From: Armigeres subalbatus
Taxonomy: Eukaryota; Arthropoda; Insecta; Diptera; Culicidae
DNA: 64,000 nucleotides
Direction: 5' to 3'
Assembly (NCBI RefSeq): GCF_024139115.2
Contig: NC_085139.1
Coordinates: 102,782,158 to 102,846,157 of the forward strand
Shown here: positions 29,493 through 40,925 of the stretch, in pieces
How the letters are laid out: each line of letters opens with the position of its first letter
Position numbering within the stretch: position 1 is the first letter of the stretch
Made by a program: the position numbers and the translations under genes
Notes under the pieces: generated by a model
Databases searched by the model: none
What the model was told of the DNA's origin: nothing
Seen by the model: the letters and a program-made list of their open reading frames with translations, nothing else

Positions 29493-32182
29493 AGAAAACT
29501 TCTACATTTTTCAAGAAAAAATCTTCGGAATTTCCAAGAGATATTAAACAGCCAATGCTACATGAAACACTTTGATATTTTCGTTGGTTTTTTGTTTTTG
29601 GATAATTTTTTTCAAATTTGGAATTTTGAAATGAAAATTTTGAAATAAAATTTGAAAAGTAAAAACATCGGAATTTCTTCAGAAAATTCATGATTGGTGT
29701 TTCAGATGAACTTTTTTCGATTTTCTACTGGAAAATTTTAGGAATTTCCATCGGAAATATTTTGGCATATTACGAATAATTTCTTTTGGAAATTAAAAAA
29801 AACTACTGAAAATTTCTAAGAATTTCTTCTGGAAAATGAAAAAAAAAAAACCATTAAAAATTTAGAAGTATTTCCTTTGAAAATTCATTAAAAGCCCAAG
29901 ATTTTGAAAAAAATCTTTAGAGATTCTGTAAAAAAAAGTAAGCCGGATTTTTTTTCTAATTTATACTGGAAACTCTTCGGAATTTGATGTTTATTGGAAT
30001 TTTCATCGTAAATATGCATTTCGGATCTTTCTACGGATTCTTCTAATTCTTCAAAATTTCTACCAAACATTTCTCGGAACTCTTCCCCAGAATTTCGGAA
30101 AAAAATGTCGTTGAAATTCTAAAGATTTTTCCGTGGAGACTCCGAAGAGTTTCTTCTCAATATTCCGAAGGGTTTCCCTTGCAACTCCAGAATAATTATT
30201 CTTGAAAATTCAGAAGATATTGGAATTTAAAATTAATCCAAGCAATAAATGTAGGCAATAATTTAGGCTTAAGAAGCCTAGTTGTTTATGATATTGTACA
30301 ATTGGGATAACTGATCGAAATATTTAATAATGCACCTAAATGTTCTAAAGAGAGCTAGGCCACCATTTTCTTCAGCAAAATTGTTCATCTAGATATTGGC
30401 TTTACAGAAAAAATCTGGGAGCTCAAATTTGACTGACCCTGAAAACTCAGATATCTGAAACCTTGGGAAGATTTCGATTCTAAGAGCATGCAAATGAAGT
30501 TGAAATGTTTGAATCACTCTGAGCACTGAGATAAGATGGGTCATCCTGAACGTTAAGCCAGTGATTAATATTCAGGAATACGAGATACTCAAGGTACTCC
30601 AAAACGTTCTCTAGTTCAGCCCACGGTATCTACCAGATCAATCAAAACTTTTTCAATATCTTCATAATCTGTATATACCCAATCCAATGCAATAAGCATA
30701 TGATCCTAATTTCCATTAACATGAGATCCAAGAGACAAGGTACCCAAAATTATCTTGAGTCAACATCAAGTTGCACAATGACAATGAGGTTTGTTCGCAA
30801 ACTTTTTTGTAGGGCCTTATAAGCACTGGGTTCACGGACTTGAATGATCAAGTAGTTCAAACATTACGACTTGCAGGACGTTTTGTATAACCTAAAATGT
30901 CTGTAGTAGCTTGTATAAATAATAATTGAAGTCATGTCAACCCAATGGACCTACTGGAATATTATATCACACATCATTCATAAGTTGGTTCATTGGATAA
31001 ATCGAATGATCCCAACTCCACAATAATAATTGGTCTATAATACATTCATTCCTCTATGAGTCGCTTATGAAAGGACCATTGACTGAAGCATATTCGAGAT
31101 GTGGAATAGAAGTTCCTTGGAAATTTATTCGAAAGAACCATCAGAGTGACCGATAAAATATTTTTAGTATGGCATCATTGGCTTCCACGAGACGATATCA
31201 AAATGTAATTTTAAAGAAGAATTCGAAATTTTGAGAGATGAGCCAGCTCTGGACTGACTGAACAAACGCACGAAAATTGATCTAGAGTGCGGTGCTGCAA
31301 ATAGTTCATTGTGACAATTGCAACATTTGAGCAATGCTGGGTTTCTTTCACATCAATAAAGAGCTATAAAAAATAAGAAAATTTCTATTAAAAAAATACT
31401 AAAAAGCAATCAAATTGATAAAATTTTCCATGAACTTCAAAGGCTTTTAAAGAAAGGGTAATCTATGGAAAAATGCTCAATTTCATTGCTTTTTTATATT
31501 CTTTAATGGAAAATTTCCTTTTGTTTAATTCAGGCAATGGAATATAAAGGACATTGTGTTACGGTTCTGATTAGAATCATAGAATCTTAGCATAATGAAG
31601 AGAGTTTTGAGATTCTGAATAAAACTTGTATACCCTTAGAAAAACCGAATAATATTGGAAGGTAAACTAATTTGATGATTCTTTAAACAATACTGGAATT
31701 TCTACAGGAATGCTACTCAAAAGAAACAACAGTAGGAGGTTTTATTTGCATACATAACTTTTTGTTGTGAGAGTTCAGTTCAGATTCTTCGCTGAGGTTA
31801 ATATATCTTAAGAATTTCCAGTACTTCCAGAGCTACGGAAGGTCCCAAATACTCTTAGGAATCTATAGGGATATTCAGTGATGAACTTCATAATTAGGTT
31901 TAAAAAAAATACCAATAAAGAAGTTGAAATTTTTTTTTTAAATATAGGGATATTTTGGAAAATTTCTAAACCATTACAAATTACATTGCGAGTTCTAGAT
32001 ATCCTAATACCTGATACAAATTACAACATGATAACATCATCAAAATGTTCGAATTCATGAGAATTTATAATTTCCATGCTGGGTTTAGTTTGATTTTGAA
32101 TCAGTTGAAATTGTTCATCTTCAAAATTGATCGGATTAACCATATGTTTTAGTAAATTAAGTTTTTATAATTTTGTACTTTA
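29493..32182. other. Long AT-rich region, no gene seen
   Basis: 29500-30230 consists of degenerate ~30-bp words (GAAATTTCTTCTGGAAA-like). From 30240 to 32180 the sequence is AT-rich without recognisable protein, RNA gene or repeat boundary. All open frames are short and low-complexity. Confidence 0.5.
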
Positions 32183-32310
32183 AAAAACCACGTGGGCAAA
32201 GGGGGGGGGGGGGGGGGTCTGCCAATTGGCCACGATAGACCACATGGGGGGAGGGGGGTTGAAAATCTTCAAAAATATGACCACGTGGTTTCTGGATGGC
32301 TCCTACCAGA
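32183..32310. mobile_element. Small MITE-like element with a G17 run
   Basis: AAAAAACCACGTGG at 32182-32195 pairs with CCACGTGGTTTCTGG at 32282-32296, followed by ATGGCTCCT. The ends resemble insect MITEs bounded by GGCCATCCAYAAACCACGTGG-like sequence. Inside, at 32201-32217, is an uninterrupted run of 17 G, and GGGGGGAGGGGGG follows near 32246. Confidence 0.5.
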
Positions 32311-32619
32311 ATTTGGCGGCAAATCCGGTAGCTATTCCAGGTCTTCCACCAGTTGGAAACAAAAAGGTCTTGCGTGGCAACAATTAAATCTATCAGCTTG
32401 CTGCACAACCAACAAGACATTGCGGCTACGGCAGCGTCAGCCGCTGCGGAGTAGCCTGTGCTATCTCAGCCGCCTATCTGAAACATTGGAGAATCGGTGA
32501 TTGAAGACAAAACTATACTTGAAATCAAAAGGAGAAGAATTTTATCATGCAAACCTTACTGCTTCTGGAATTAATCTTAGCGTCGTCGTTGATATACGAC
32601 ATGTGGGTTTTGTTAAGTA

Positions 32620-33480
32620 TCACAAAATCTCCCTTTTTACCCTTCTTACATCCTAAGAAGGGTATAAAGATCGCTTGAAAAACCGACTTTTTATTTGAGG
32701 CTCGGAGACCCAAGTCGTATATACAGTCAACTCAGCTCGACGAGCTGGGCACATGTATGTATGTGTGTGTGTGTGTGCATGTGTGCGTGTGTGCGTATGT
32801 GTGTGCGTTACAAAAATCTCACATCAAGATCTCAGCCGTCCGTGGACCGATTTGCACGATTTTAACACTAAACGAAAGCTATGACTTTGTCATTGTACGA
32901 GTTTAATTTTTTTGCAATCGAACATTTGGTTCCAGAGATATGTGAGAAATACGAACATGAAGTGCATTTTCAGAAAACTAACATAATAATGCCACATGAA
33001 TATCTCAGCCGTCTGTAAACCAATTTGCATGATTTTATCTGTAAACGAAAGCCATGACTTTGCCATTGATCCCATTGTATTTTGATTTTGCAATTAGATA
33101 TTGGGTTCCGGAGATGTCTTTGAAATACGAACATAAAGCATTAGACGTATCAACTTCACACATTGGTAAAATATGTCCCATCAAGATCTCAGTCGTCCTT
33201 GGACCGATTTATGCGATTTTATCTTTAAACGAAAGCTATGTTTTTGTCATTGGACCCATTAATTTTATCTGCAATCGGAAATTCGGTTTCAGAGATATCT
33301 GTGAAATACGAATATGAGACATATTTTCAGACTACTAATGAAAAATTGTCACACCAATATCTCAGCCGTCTATGACCCGATTTGAACTCTTTTGGGCTTA
33401 AACAGAAGCTGTAATATTGCCATTTAAGGCGGCAAATCAAATCTGCAGTCTTTTTGTTATTTTTTCAAAATTGTAAAATT
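32620..33480 (+). repeat. Dispersed repeat with (TG)n and four ~177-bp tandem units
   Basis: It starts with AAAACCGACTTTTTATTTGA and CAACTCAGCTCGACGAGCTG, then a TG-rich microsatellite (32753-32807). Next come four tandem units, marked by ATCTCAGCCGTC or close variants at about 32829, 33003, 33189 and 33359. Each unit also carries CGATTT-C-CGATTTT, AACGAAAGCTATGA and GAGATATSTGTGAAATACGAA. The same CGACTCAGCTCGACGAACTGA plus TG-rich arrangement recurs at 47440-47500, so the family is dispersed. Confidence 0.65.
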
Positions 33481-34443
33481 TTCAGAAATATTCCTATTTT
33501 ATTTTGAAATCGATAAAAGCATGATAATATCAGTTATTTTATATTCAATTGAAGGTCATATGCATAGAAATTGTAATATGCACTGGGCACACACAACCAT
33601 TCAAAAGTGTAAGAAGGGTTGCGTTCACTGTAGGTGGATTAAGTCGGGTTTTTGAAATAAGGTACGCTGGGGGAAGTGGAAAAAGGGGGTAAGTGTAAAA
33701 ATCGACTCGAAAAATATCAATTGTACAGACTTTACAGTTTTTACCACAACATAACATTGTGCAAAAATATACTTTAATGTTCACACTAATACTATGTTAA
33801 AATCTGTGTTATACATACACGAACACAGTTTACGCAGGAGCTGTCATTTTAGGTTTCACGAGAAGTTAATTTTTGCATTCATAAAATTAATTCTTACTTG
33901 CATCAATTGTTCCGTTTTCTTGTGATTTTGCACTACATGTGACCATTATAATACAATTAAACTAATCACATTCAGTTTGTAGTGGTTTGTACGATGAAAG
34001 CAAATAATTTAAAGATTTTACACTTACCCCTGATATCGAACACTGCGGGGGAAGTGGATAATGTTCTGATCACGCAAATTTTTCCTTCCCTCCATGGTTT
34101 ATTTCGATAACTGTGAATCTTAATATGTTCCTTCTTTGTTATCATTGTGATTTCAGTGGTGATTGGACTAATATACATAAGAAAACGCCTGATTAATCCA
34201 CCTATCGGTGTTGATGCCTTTCACATGTTTTACATATGAAAAAAATGTATGAGAAAGATAAAAATAGCACTGATAGGTAAATATATTCCATAATACATAT
34301 TCCTTTATATTCATAACAAGTTTCGCCGTTGAATGCAATTTGTTGTGAACAAATCGTTTTAAGACAAATGCATGCAAATAGGTGATTATTTTGTATTTTG
34401 TCAATACAAACACGCACACACAGACATCATCTCAATTCGTTAA
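33481..34443. other. Intergenic DNA with a short inverted repeat pair
   Basis: GGGGTAAGTGTAAAAATC near 33685 is inverted relative to GATTTTACACTTACCCC near 34015, and GGGGGAAGTGGA occurs beside both. This may be a ~350-bp MITE. The rest is AT-rich with no supported gene. Confidence 0.35.
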
Positions 34444-35112
34444 ACTGAGACGAAGAGGTCAAGGGCCGAAAAGAAGGCCCGGGCGAATGAGGGTAGCAAG
34501 AAGTCTAAGCTAGGCGCCAATCGCTCCAGGGGCGATGCCCTAGTCATTACGGCGGACGAGGCTAAGTACTCGGACGTCTTGAAGGCGATGAGGAGTGACG
34601 TCAAGCTCGGTGAACTCGGCGCCGACGTACGTCGAATAAGACGTACCCGAATGGGCGAGATGATCCTCGAGCTGAAGCGGGGCGTCTCGCAAAAGGGCGC
34701 CGCCTACAATAAGTTGGCGGAGGAAGTCCTAGGCGAGACGGTCAAGGTGAGGGCACTCACGACGGAGGTGAATCTAAGGGTTAAAGGCCTGGACGAGATC
34801 ACCGAAGTCGAAGAGCTCGTCACGGCACTGCGGCGACAGTGTGAAATGGAGACGCCCACCGCAGCCGTTCGGCTACGGAAAGGTCCGGCAGGGACGCAGG
34901 TAGCATTGGTTCGGCTATCTGCAGCGGACGCCTCCAAGGTAGTCAAGTTAGGGAGCGTCAAGGTGGGATGGTCGGTGTGCCCTGTGGGCATATACGAGCA
35001 ACCCGAAGTTTGCTTCAAGTGCCTGGAACCGGGACACAAGCAATGGGACTGCAAAGGCCCTGACAGAAGCAATATCTGCCGACGCTGCGGTTTGGAGGGA
35101 CATAAGGCATAA
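34444..35112 (+). CDS. R1-type ORF1 (gag-like), C-terminal half
   Basis: The frame is open from 34444 to a TAA at 35110-35112. A basic N-terminal stretch is followed by a helical region and then two CCHC zinc knuckles: CFKCLEPGHKQWDC and CRRCGLEGHKA, where the stop falls two codons before the knuckle's last cysteine. A third C-rich segment (CLICSSNAVNSKHPMGVRC) follows in the same frame after the stop. The stop is therefore a recent nonsense mutation and the natural ORF1 extended to about 35200. ORF1 proteins bind element RNA. Confidence 0.65.
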   Translation, partial: TETKRSRAEKKARANEGSKKSKLGANRSRGDALVITADEAKYSDVLKAMRSDVKLGELGADVRRIRRTRMGEMILELKRGVSQKGAAYNKLAEEVLGETVKVRALTTEVNLRVKGLDEITEVEELVTALRRQCEMETPTAAVRLRKGPAGTQVALVRLSAADASKVVKLGSVKVGWSVCPVGIYEQPEVCFKCLEPGHKQWDCKGPDRSNICRRCGLEGHKA

Positions 35113-35221
35113 TGCTGCCCGAACCCTCCAAATTGTTTGATTTGTTCCAGCAATGCTGTGAACAGCAAGCATCCCATGGGGGTTCGATGTGCCCGGCGTT
35201 TAAGCGTGCTGCAAAATCAAA

Positions 35222-35797
35222 GTGCAGGTAACGCAGCTGGCTTGCTCGGCCTCGCCCGAGTGTTTGGTGTGCGCAGGTTTAGAGGAAACGGCGGAACACG
35301 TGTTGTCCGTGTGCTCACGTTTTCGCGCAATGCGTGACCACATGCTTGCCACATGTGGTCTGGACACTACCCCGGGCAACCTAGTTCGGAGGATGTGTAA
35401 AGATGAAGTTGGCTGGAACGCCGTTTTATCGGCTATCGCCCAAATCGTCTCGGAGCTACACAGAAGGTGGCGCGTGGACTCAAGAATGGCTAGTTCAGGC
35501 GCAAATAAGAGGTGGTCCAAGGGATCGGAGTCGGCTTCATGGGTCATACCGGTGGTCATGCTCTGTGGTCGAACTCGATCCTTTCATCGAACAAGTGGCC
35601 GCGCGAAGAACAACATGGTACCGTCACTTTCGTGGCGTCGGTCAACCGGGCGGGTTCCGAGCCCGAGGACGGAAAGGGGTCCTCGTCAAGGCTGGGGCAG
35701 GCGTAGGCACCGCGTCGGCAGGTCCCTCTGTGTGCTGGCGAATAGGCCCTATCGCAGAAAGGTCAATTTGGGGTGCACGCGGCATCATCATTCTTGA
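35222..35797 (+). pseudogene. R1-type ORF2 C-terminal tail joined to ORF1
   Basis: CLVCAGLEETAEHVLSVC, then CGLDTTPGNLVRRMC and WNAVLSAIAQIVSELHRRW, match the ORF2 tail seen at 1-567 almost residue for residue. Here the zinc-finger histidine is intact. The frame stays open by chance into the GC-rich 3' UTR until 35797. There is no RT upstream, so the segment cannot function as ORF2. Confidence 0.65.
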
Positions 35798-36180
35798 TAC
35801 CAGTCGTGCAGAGGGAAGCAGGCGCGAAGTCGACCCTTCCCACCTTCCAAGGACATAGGGCGTGGTAAGGCCACCTGAAAAGCCGGCAACGCGCTGGCAC
35901 GATACCATGGTGTTCTTCTAAAGAAGCGAGTTACGATGTTCGGTGCTGCAAGGACACGCAGCTAACCTCGAGGGTGCGTTGTGCACTGGCCCCCCTTTGA
36001 AGCATTACTTTCTGGTTGTACCTATGTACTATGGGCTTGGCGGCAATGGAAACGGTTTAGCGGGTCGGGGATGTAGTCCTGCCTCCCTCGGTGATCCCTA
36101 AGCCCGCACTTCCTGGTCAACCCAGGATGTCTCTTGAGCAGATTCCCCCTCCATTGCATAGGAAGAAAAAAAAGGGGGTT

Positions 36181-38352
36181 TGTTGCCCAGTATGAAAAAC
36201 AGAGAGAACATGATTTTGTTCTTACCAATATAAACTTGAAAGGAAATATTGATATTGGGGTCTGAGTGGTTCGGACAAAGAAGAACCGACCCGAAAGGGT
36301 AATGATTCTTTTGGAAAAGGAGAATTTAATTCAAAGCCCAGTTGAAAGAAAGAGAAAAATATTGATTGATTGATTTTGTGAGAGTATACTTAAAATCAAA
36401 AAGTTATACAAGGGGTAGCTGTTAATAGCTCGGCGGTATGGTGCGCTGTTTTACAAAGAACACATGCTGGGTTCGAATACAGATTTTTAGGCGGAAGTTT
36501 TCACAACTCCATTGGTTCAATTAGCTAATCTATGACAAGAAATTAAATAACTATTGTAAAAATTTGGAATAAAAAGGAAGTTGTTTCGGAATTTATGGAT
36601 TTTTCAAATAAGCTGATTAAGCATTTCGTGCAAAAGAACTTTAGGGAGCATAAAGACCATAAAGATTGCAAAGTTGAGTAATGAATCGAAGCTCAAAATT
36701 GAGGATATTTACGAAGTTGAAACCACATAGTCTGAATAGAATAAATGTGGGATGAGGAAAATGGTTACGTTATTTAAGGATTCTTGGACGTTTCGTGGGG
36801 TCCAAAGTCCAGTCTGATGCAATTCATGAAATCATTATGAAATTCAGAACTCGGATTGACTATAAATACCGTGCGCTTTTCCAAACTCGGGGTCAGTCCC
36901 AAATATTCAGCAGCACCTTTATTGGAATTCGGCGCTTTCTAGGTTTCCCTAGCCGGCCTACCGAACACTCCAATTGAATCAGGGTTGTCCCTTAGACACC
37001 TCGAGACTCGTGACTAGTGCACGAATCGAGATCTAAGTTTAAATTAATTAACTTTTTGAAAAAAAAACATAAGTGAACAGTTGAATAGTCCATAGCGGTA
37101 AAATCGAAAATCGATGTTAGAGTCTCAGAATAAGTATCGATAAACAAAAAGTGTTAGTATCTCTGGGAAATACATTGTCATACGGGAAATAGTGCAAAAG
37201 TTTGTAAAAAGGAAAATATTCGAGTTTAATTATAAACTGTGTTAAAAAAAGTGAAAAGTGTTAATTGTAATAATTGTAATAAATAAGTGCTAAAATGTAA
37301 AAGAAGTTTATATTTGTACAAACAAGTGATACATAAATAATAAAGTTTTATTCTAACCGTAGTTGAGTGTTTGAACTAGAAAAACCGAAAGACCAGTGCC
37401 GCGCCTTCGGCATAGAACGCTTAACACATCGTGGAACGGTGATTATTAACATTTGAGCGTGAACAATACATCGTAAAAAATAAGTTTCGCTTCATCAGAA
37501 CACAAAACAATGAACGTCTGACGTGTACTGATCTCAGATAAAGATCGAAGATTGAACTAAGGCTACAACCAGTGATCAAAGTGGAAAGAATTATGAGGAA
37601 AAGACGATCTGAGATCCAAAAAAAGCTCATCGTTTATTGTTTATGTGGAATCCAGAAAAGCTTTTTCAAAATTCGAATCAGGGAGAAAGCTGAGTCAGAG
37701 TTCAACAGTGACCCGAGTAAGACGGTCCCTTCACCGAGTGCAGTGATGCGTAATGGGTTATTTCCTGACACAGTAGCAAGTTACACACTTGGTGACAGTG
37801 GTTGGTAAGTAACACGGAGTAGATTCGAAATGGTTTGCGTGTTTTGAGTACCCCAATGGCGTGTTGGAAGGACCACCAAGTAAAGTTGAAACGATTTGCG
37901 TGTTTTGAGGACCACGTGGCATGTTGAGAAGACCACCGTACATAGTACATGTACGCTTTCATAATGATTTGTGATGTTTGCCTTATTGATTGGTTGATTA
38001 AACCCAACATGGGTTGGCTTGTGAGTATAATCCTAATAAAAAATACTCCGATTGGTTGCTTGAAAATGCAGACGATGTATGTCGCATCACAGACTAAGTA
38101 CCCTGGTGGATGATATTGTTCTGGATTTTTGATGATGATCCCAATCTGGATTTTTGCAATCAAAAATACATGTAGAACAGAACAGAAATATAGAATAAAA
38201 ATATAGAACACAGAGAAAAGCGAAAAAATAAAGTACAATTATGTTCCTACGGAGAGAAAACATTCCATGTTGCGTACATCATTACAATTAAGAACTATTT
38301 TCAAATACAATAAATAAACAAACTTTGGTTTCAGATACGAGCTGTTCACGCC
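36181..38352 (+). repeat. Long direct repeat, copy A (LTR/leader-like)
   Basis: TGTTGCCCAG at 36181 starts a ~2.1-kb sequence repeated at 54299-56142 with only scattered differences. Copy A has two segments missing from copy B (about 36486-36668 and 36905-37050). It is preceded by the purine run GGAAGAAAAAAAAGGGGG. Inside it has AATAAAGTTTTATTCTAACC near 37340, a typical R/U5-like stretch, and AACACATCGTGGAACGG at 37422, a possible LTR end with a primer-binding site. I read it as a long LTR plus leader of a Ty3/gypsy or BEL element, but the boundaries are not certain. Confidence 0.55.
36425..36485 (+). other. tRNA-like Pol III box pair in repeat copy A
   Basis: TAGCTCGGCGGTATGG resembles an A box, and GGGTTCGAATA about 45 bp downstream is a good B box. 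The spacing is that of a tRNA, but no acceptor stem closes the structure. The same segment is in copy B near 54545-54600. It may be a captured SINE head or a tRNA-like element inside an LTR. Confidence 0.4.
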
Positions 38353-38500
38353 TCTTATACTCGCTTTACGAAATGCGGGAGTGAAACCTCCACATAGCGA
38401 CCGTGAAAAGTTTTCTCTCGGCAGACAAGAGAAAGCTTTTTCTTTTTCTAAGAACGAAATGCAAGCAAAATTGCTGCTCACTAAGACAGCAAAACACAAT
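38353..38500 (+). mobile_element. mdg1-like LTR end, PBS and leader fragment
   Basis: CTCGCTTTACGAAATGCGGG to AACCTCCACA (ending 38394) is followed by TAGCGACCGTGA, a one-base variant of the tRNA-Arg primer-binding site TGGCGACCGTGA. The next 100 bp (AAGTTTTCTCTCGG...CTTTTTCTTTTTCTAAGAACG) match 61378-61485. The segment is the LTR/leader junction of the same family as the element at 61.1 kb. The mutated PBS suggests an old copy. Confidence 0.55.
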
Positions 38501-38660
38501 ACAATGAACGTCTGACGTGTAGTGATCTCAGATAGAGATCTATGATTGAACTTAGGCTGCAACCAGTGATCAAAGTGGGAAGAATCATGAGAATCAAGAC
38601 GATCTGAGATCCAGAAATCGTTCATTGTTCATGTGGAGTCAATCAAAACTTCTTCAAAAA
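38501..38660 (+). repeat. Partial duplicate of the repeat A leader
   Basis: AATGAACGTCTGACGTGTAG, GATCTCAGATAGAGATC, CAACCAGTGATCAAAGTGGG and GACGATCTGAGATCC match 37507-37620 and 55300-55400. A 160-bp part of the long repeat therefore also follows the mdg1-like leader. An A-run (38658-38670) ends it. This is probably the result of template switching or nested insertion. Confidence 0.55.
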
Positions 38661-38992
38661 AAAAAAAAACGTTCAAGGGGTGACAGCGGAAAGCGCTTAA
38701 GAAAGAGCGCCGGTACGCCTAAGTGTTTGGTGTATGTGGAGAATTTAATTCAATTGAAAAGATCTTTTTCTATTCGCCACTCGAAGTGCGAGGAAAAAAA
38801 TACAGAAGATAGAGGAAAGTGAACCATTGCTTAGCAAGTTAGGAAGTTTTAAAGTGGAGGTGGTGAAAAGTTTAGTGAAAAAACCGAATAACAGGAAATC
38901 AGACAATAGTGGTTTTCGATTCGTGGAAATTAGCGTGCTGCTACTTGATGGTGTTCCAGAAAATGTCGTTGTACTCGACTATCGCTTGCGCT
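38661..38992. other. Unassigned DNA between leader and errantivirus element
   Basis: No recognised protein. Open but featureless in one + frame near 38830-38990; could be remnant gag. Confidence 0.3.
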
Positions 38993-39290
38993 AGTTAGCA
39001 ACGGAGCTAGCCGATGGGCGCTAGAAAAATGCTGACGACCCCGTCGCATCGAATTGGCAACGAAAGCCGCCAGAACGAGGGCATCGGAACCTGCTGACGA
39101 CACTTGACGACGACGTTGGAGCGGACGGCAACCAACTGGAATGCGACCCAACAGTGCGACGACTGCGACCCAACAGGCTTTTGAGGTTTAATTAATTTTA
39201 GTTATTGAATAAACGTTAGTTCGATTTCGGCTCGTGAACGTGTAGGTTGTTCTTTCTTAAAAAGAAATCCCGGCGCGGAAAATTTTAACT
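38993..39290 (+). repeat. 5' LTR of errantivirus element 1
   Basis: 298 bp, AGTTAG...TTAACT. It contains GAATAAACGTTAG (poly(A) signal area) near 39205. Here the 12-mer GCGACCCAACAG occurs twice in a row (39140-39180), while the 3' LTR has other sequence after the first copy. Confidence 0.85.
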
Positions 39291-39307
39291 GGAGGCTCCG
39301 GCGAGAT
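39290..39307 (+). other. Primer-binding site of element 1
   Basis: TGGAGGCTCCGGCGAGAT starts at the last base of the 5' LTR. The position and the TGG start are as expected for a tRNA-primed retroelement. Which tRNA is used was not determined. Confidence 0.55.
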
Positions 39308-39929
39308 CCACTGAGTGCTGGGAAGTGTATAAGTGTTTGTTTCCAAAGTGTGAAAATCTTCAGATTGGTCCCTAGAGCCAAGCACCGAACAGTGCCAAAT
39401 TCTAAACAGTGATAATAATTATCAAAGTGGTCCCAAGAGCCACACACAGTAAAGCAACACGAAGCGAGAAGGACGACACAGAGGATCAATTCATCCCGAT
39501 CGATACGAGGGCCCGGAGTAGCGAAAGCAGCACTAACGGAAGCAGCGGAGCAAAACGGATCAACCCAACATATCTGCCTCTTCTCCCCCGACCTCGGTGG
39601 ACAGCCAACAGAAGACCGGATTACATCAAATGCCGGCCAGACCCAGGACATGGTCCTTTATGTAAGCCATTTTTAATATTATCTCTATTTTTTAAAGTGA
39701 ATTAAGTGATACAAGGAGTGATTTGCTAATAATTTGATTCAGTTAGATTTTTGTGATTTGTGAATAACTTGATTTAATTAGATAAATTGTATTTGACACA
39801 AAAAGTGATTTGCTAATAACCTGATTCAATTATACCAAAAGTGATTTGTGAATTATTTGATTTGATTATATTTAATTTAATTTTTTGATTGTGACAAGTG
39901 AAATAATTAACCTGTGAAAATCTTAAAAA

Positions 39930-40925
39930 ATGGCACACGCTGCTAACAATAATGATGTAGATGCAGAACCAGTTGGAGAGATGCCGTTGAGTATGCAACA
40001 ATTCATGGAATTGGGGAGATTACCGGATTTTGTTCGTGATCTCCAACCTTTTGATGGTCGACCAACTGAATTGATTAATTGGTTAGCCGATGTGCAAGGT
40101 ATTTTTGACTTGTTTCGAGGAAACGGTGCATCTGATGCACAACTTGAATTAATTGGACGATGTGTCCGAAGGAAAATTAGGGGAGAAGCTACCGACATTC
40201 TAAACGCTAACAACATAATGCACAATTGGAACCAAATCAAGAGTACTCTTCTTCTCTATTATAGAGACAAACGAGATTTGAAAACTCTTGATTTTGAATT
40301 AACTTCAATTAAGAAGACTACTCAGGAAAGCCTAGGTAGCTGCTACTCTAGGGTGAATGAGTTGCTCTCATCGATAATCGCTCAGGTTCAAACGGAACCA
40401 AAATGTTTCCTTCACGCCAACTCCCATATTGACTACTTTAGGGAGAAAGCAATCGATTCCTTCATCAGGGGCTTGGATAAACCCCTATGCCATCTTCTGA
40501 AAACATTCAATCCAAAAACCTTGAACCACGCCTACCAATTTTGCCTTGAATATTTCAATATGGACACACGGTCTGCTCCATATAGAAATGAACATTCATC
40601 TTATATTCCACGACCAAGAGATCTTGAGCCCCCTAGACTCCCTCCGAGAAAACAGGTTCTTCATCCCATACCTCAAAAAAATCAACCATTCTTCAATCAA
40701 TCCCACCCATCCCAACCAAGATTTCCGAACACTTCTTTCTATCAACCTCACTCTTTTCAACAATCAAGAGCTCAAACCAATTCATTTCATCAACCCCATA
40801 GACCTCTGCCTAAGCCGGAACCCATGGAAGTGGACCCGAGCATTAGGTCCAGAAACATTAACTATACAAACAGACCCCAAATGGGAATTAAAAGGCCCCA
40901 TCCACCTTTTAATCATCTGTCATAG
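39930..40925 (+). CDS. Errantivirus-type Gag, C-terminally truncated (element 1)
   Basis: A 331-codon frame with ATG at 39930 in good context (AAAAAATGG). It has the capsid pattern of gypsy-group Gag: LPDFVRDLQPFDG, LINWLADV, GEATDILNANN, LLLYYRDKRDLKTLDFELTS and FIRGLDKPL, then a proline/glutamine/asparagine-rich tail. The homologous Gag of element 2 (57166-57875) shares the same blocks. The frame ends at a stop directly beside the deletion junction at 40919-40943, so any nucleocapsid end and the Gag-Pol overlap are lost. Confidence 0.75.
   Translation: MAHAANNNDVDAEPVGEMPLSMQQFMELGRLPDFVRDLQPFDGRPTELINWLADVQGIFDLFRGNGASDAQLELIGRCVRRKIRGEATDILNANNIMHNWNQIKSTLLLYYRDKRDLKTLDFELTSIKKTTQESLGSCYSRVNELLSSIIAQVQTEPKCFLHANSHIDYFREKAIDSFIRGLDKPLCHLLKTFNPKTLNHAYQFCLEYFNMDTRSAPYRNEHSSYIPRPRDLEPPRLPPRKQVLHPIPQKNQPFFNQSHPSQPRFPNTSFYQPHSFQQSRAQTNSFHQPHRPLPKPEPMEVDPSIRSRNINYTNRPQMGIKRPHPPFNHLS

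Larger units (their letters stand above)
34444..36175 (+). mobile_element. R1-clade non-LTR element with large internal deletion
   Basis: A 5'-truncated ORF1 (from about 34444) is followed at about 35215 by the extreme C-terminal part of ORF2 and a GC-rich 3' UTR. The UTR carries GGTTTAGCGGGTCGGGGATG near 36055 and ends in an A-run at about 36165-36173. Endonuclease and RT, roughly 2.5-3 kb, are missing. GC content is far above that of the flanks, as is usual for R1-type elements here. Confidence 0.7.

Noticed and set aside
35403..35858. Overlapping long frames in the R1 3' UTR
   Set aside because: GC-rich sequence has few stops; no frame matches a known protein beyond the ORF2 tail.
37702..38238. 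178-codon minus-strand frame, also present (169 codons) at 55481-55990
   Set aside because: Both copies belong to the same recent direct repeat, so agreement is expected without coding function. The protein is hydrophobic and low-complexity with no recognised domain.
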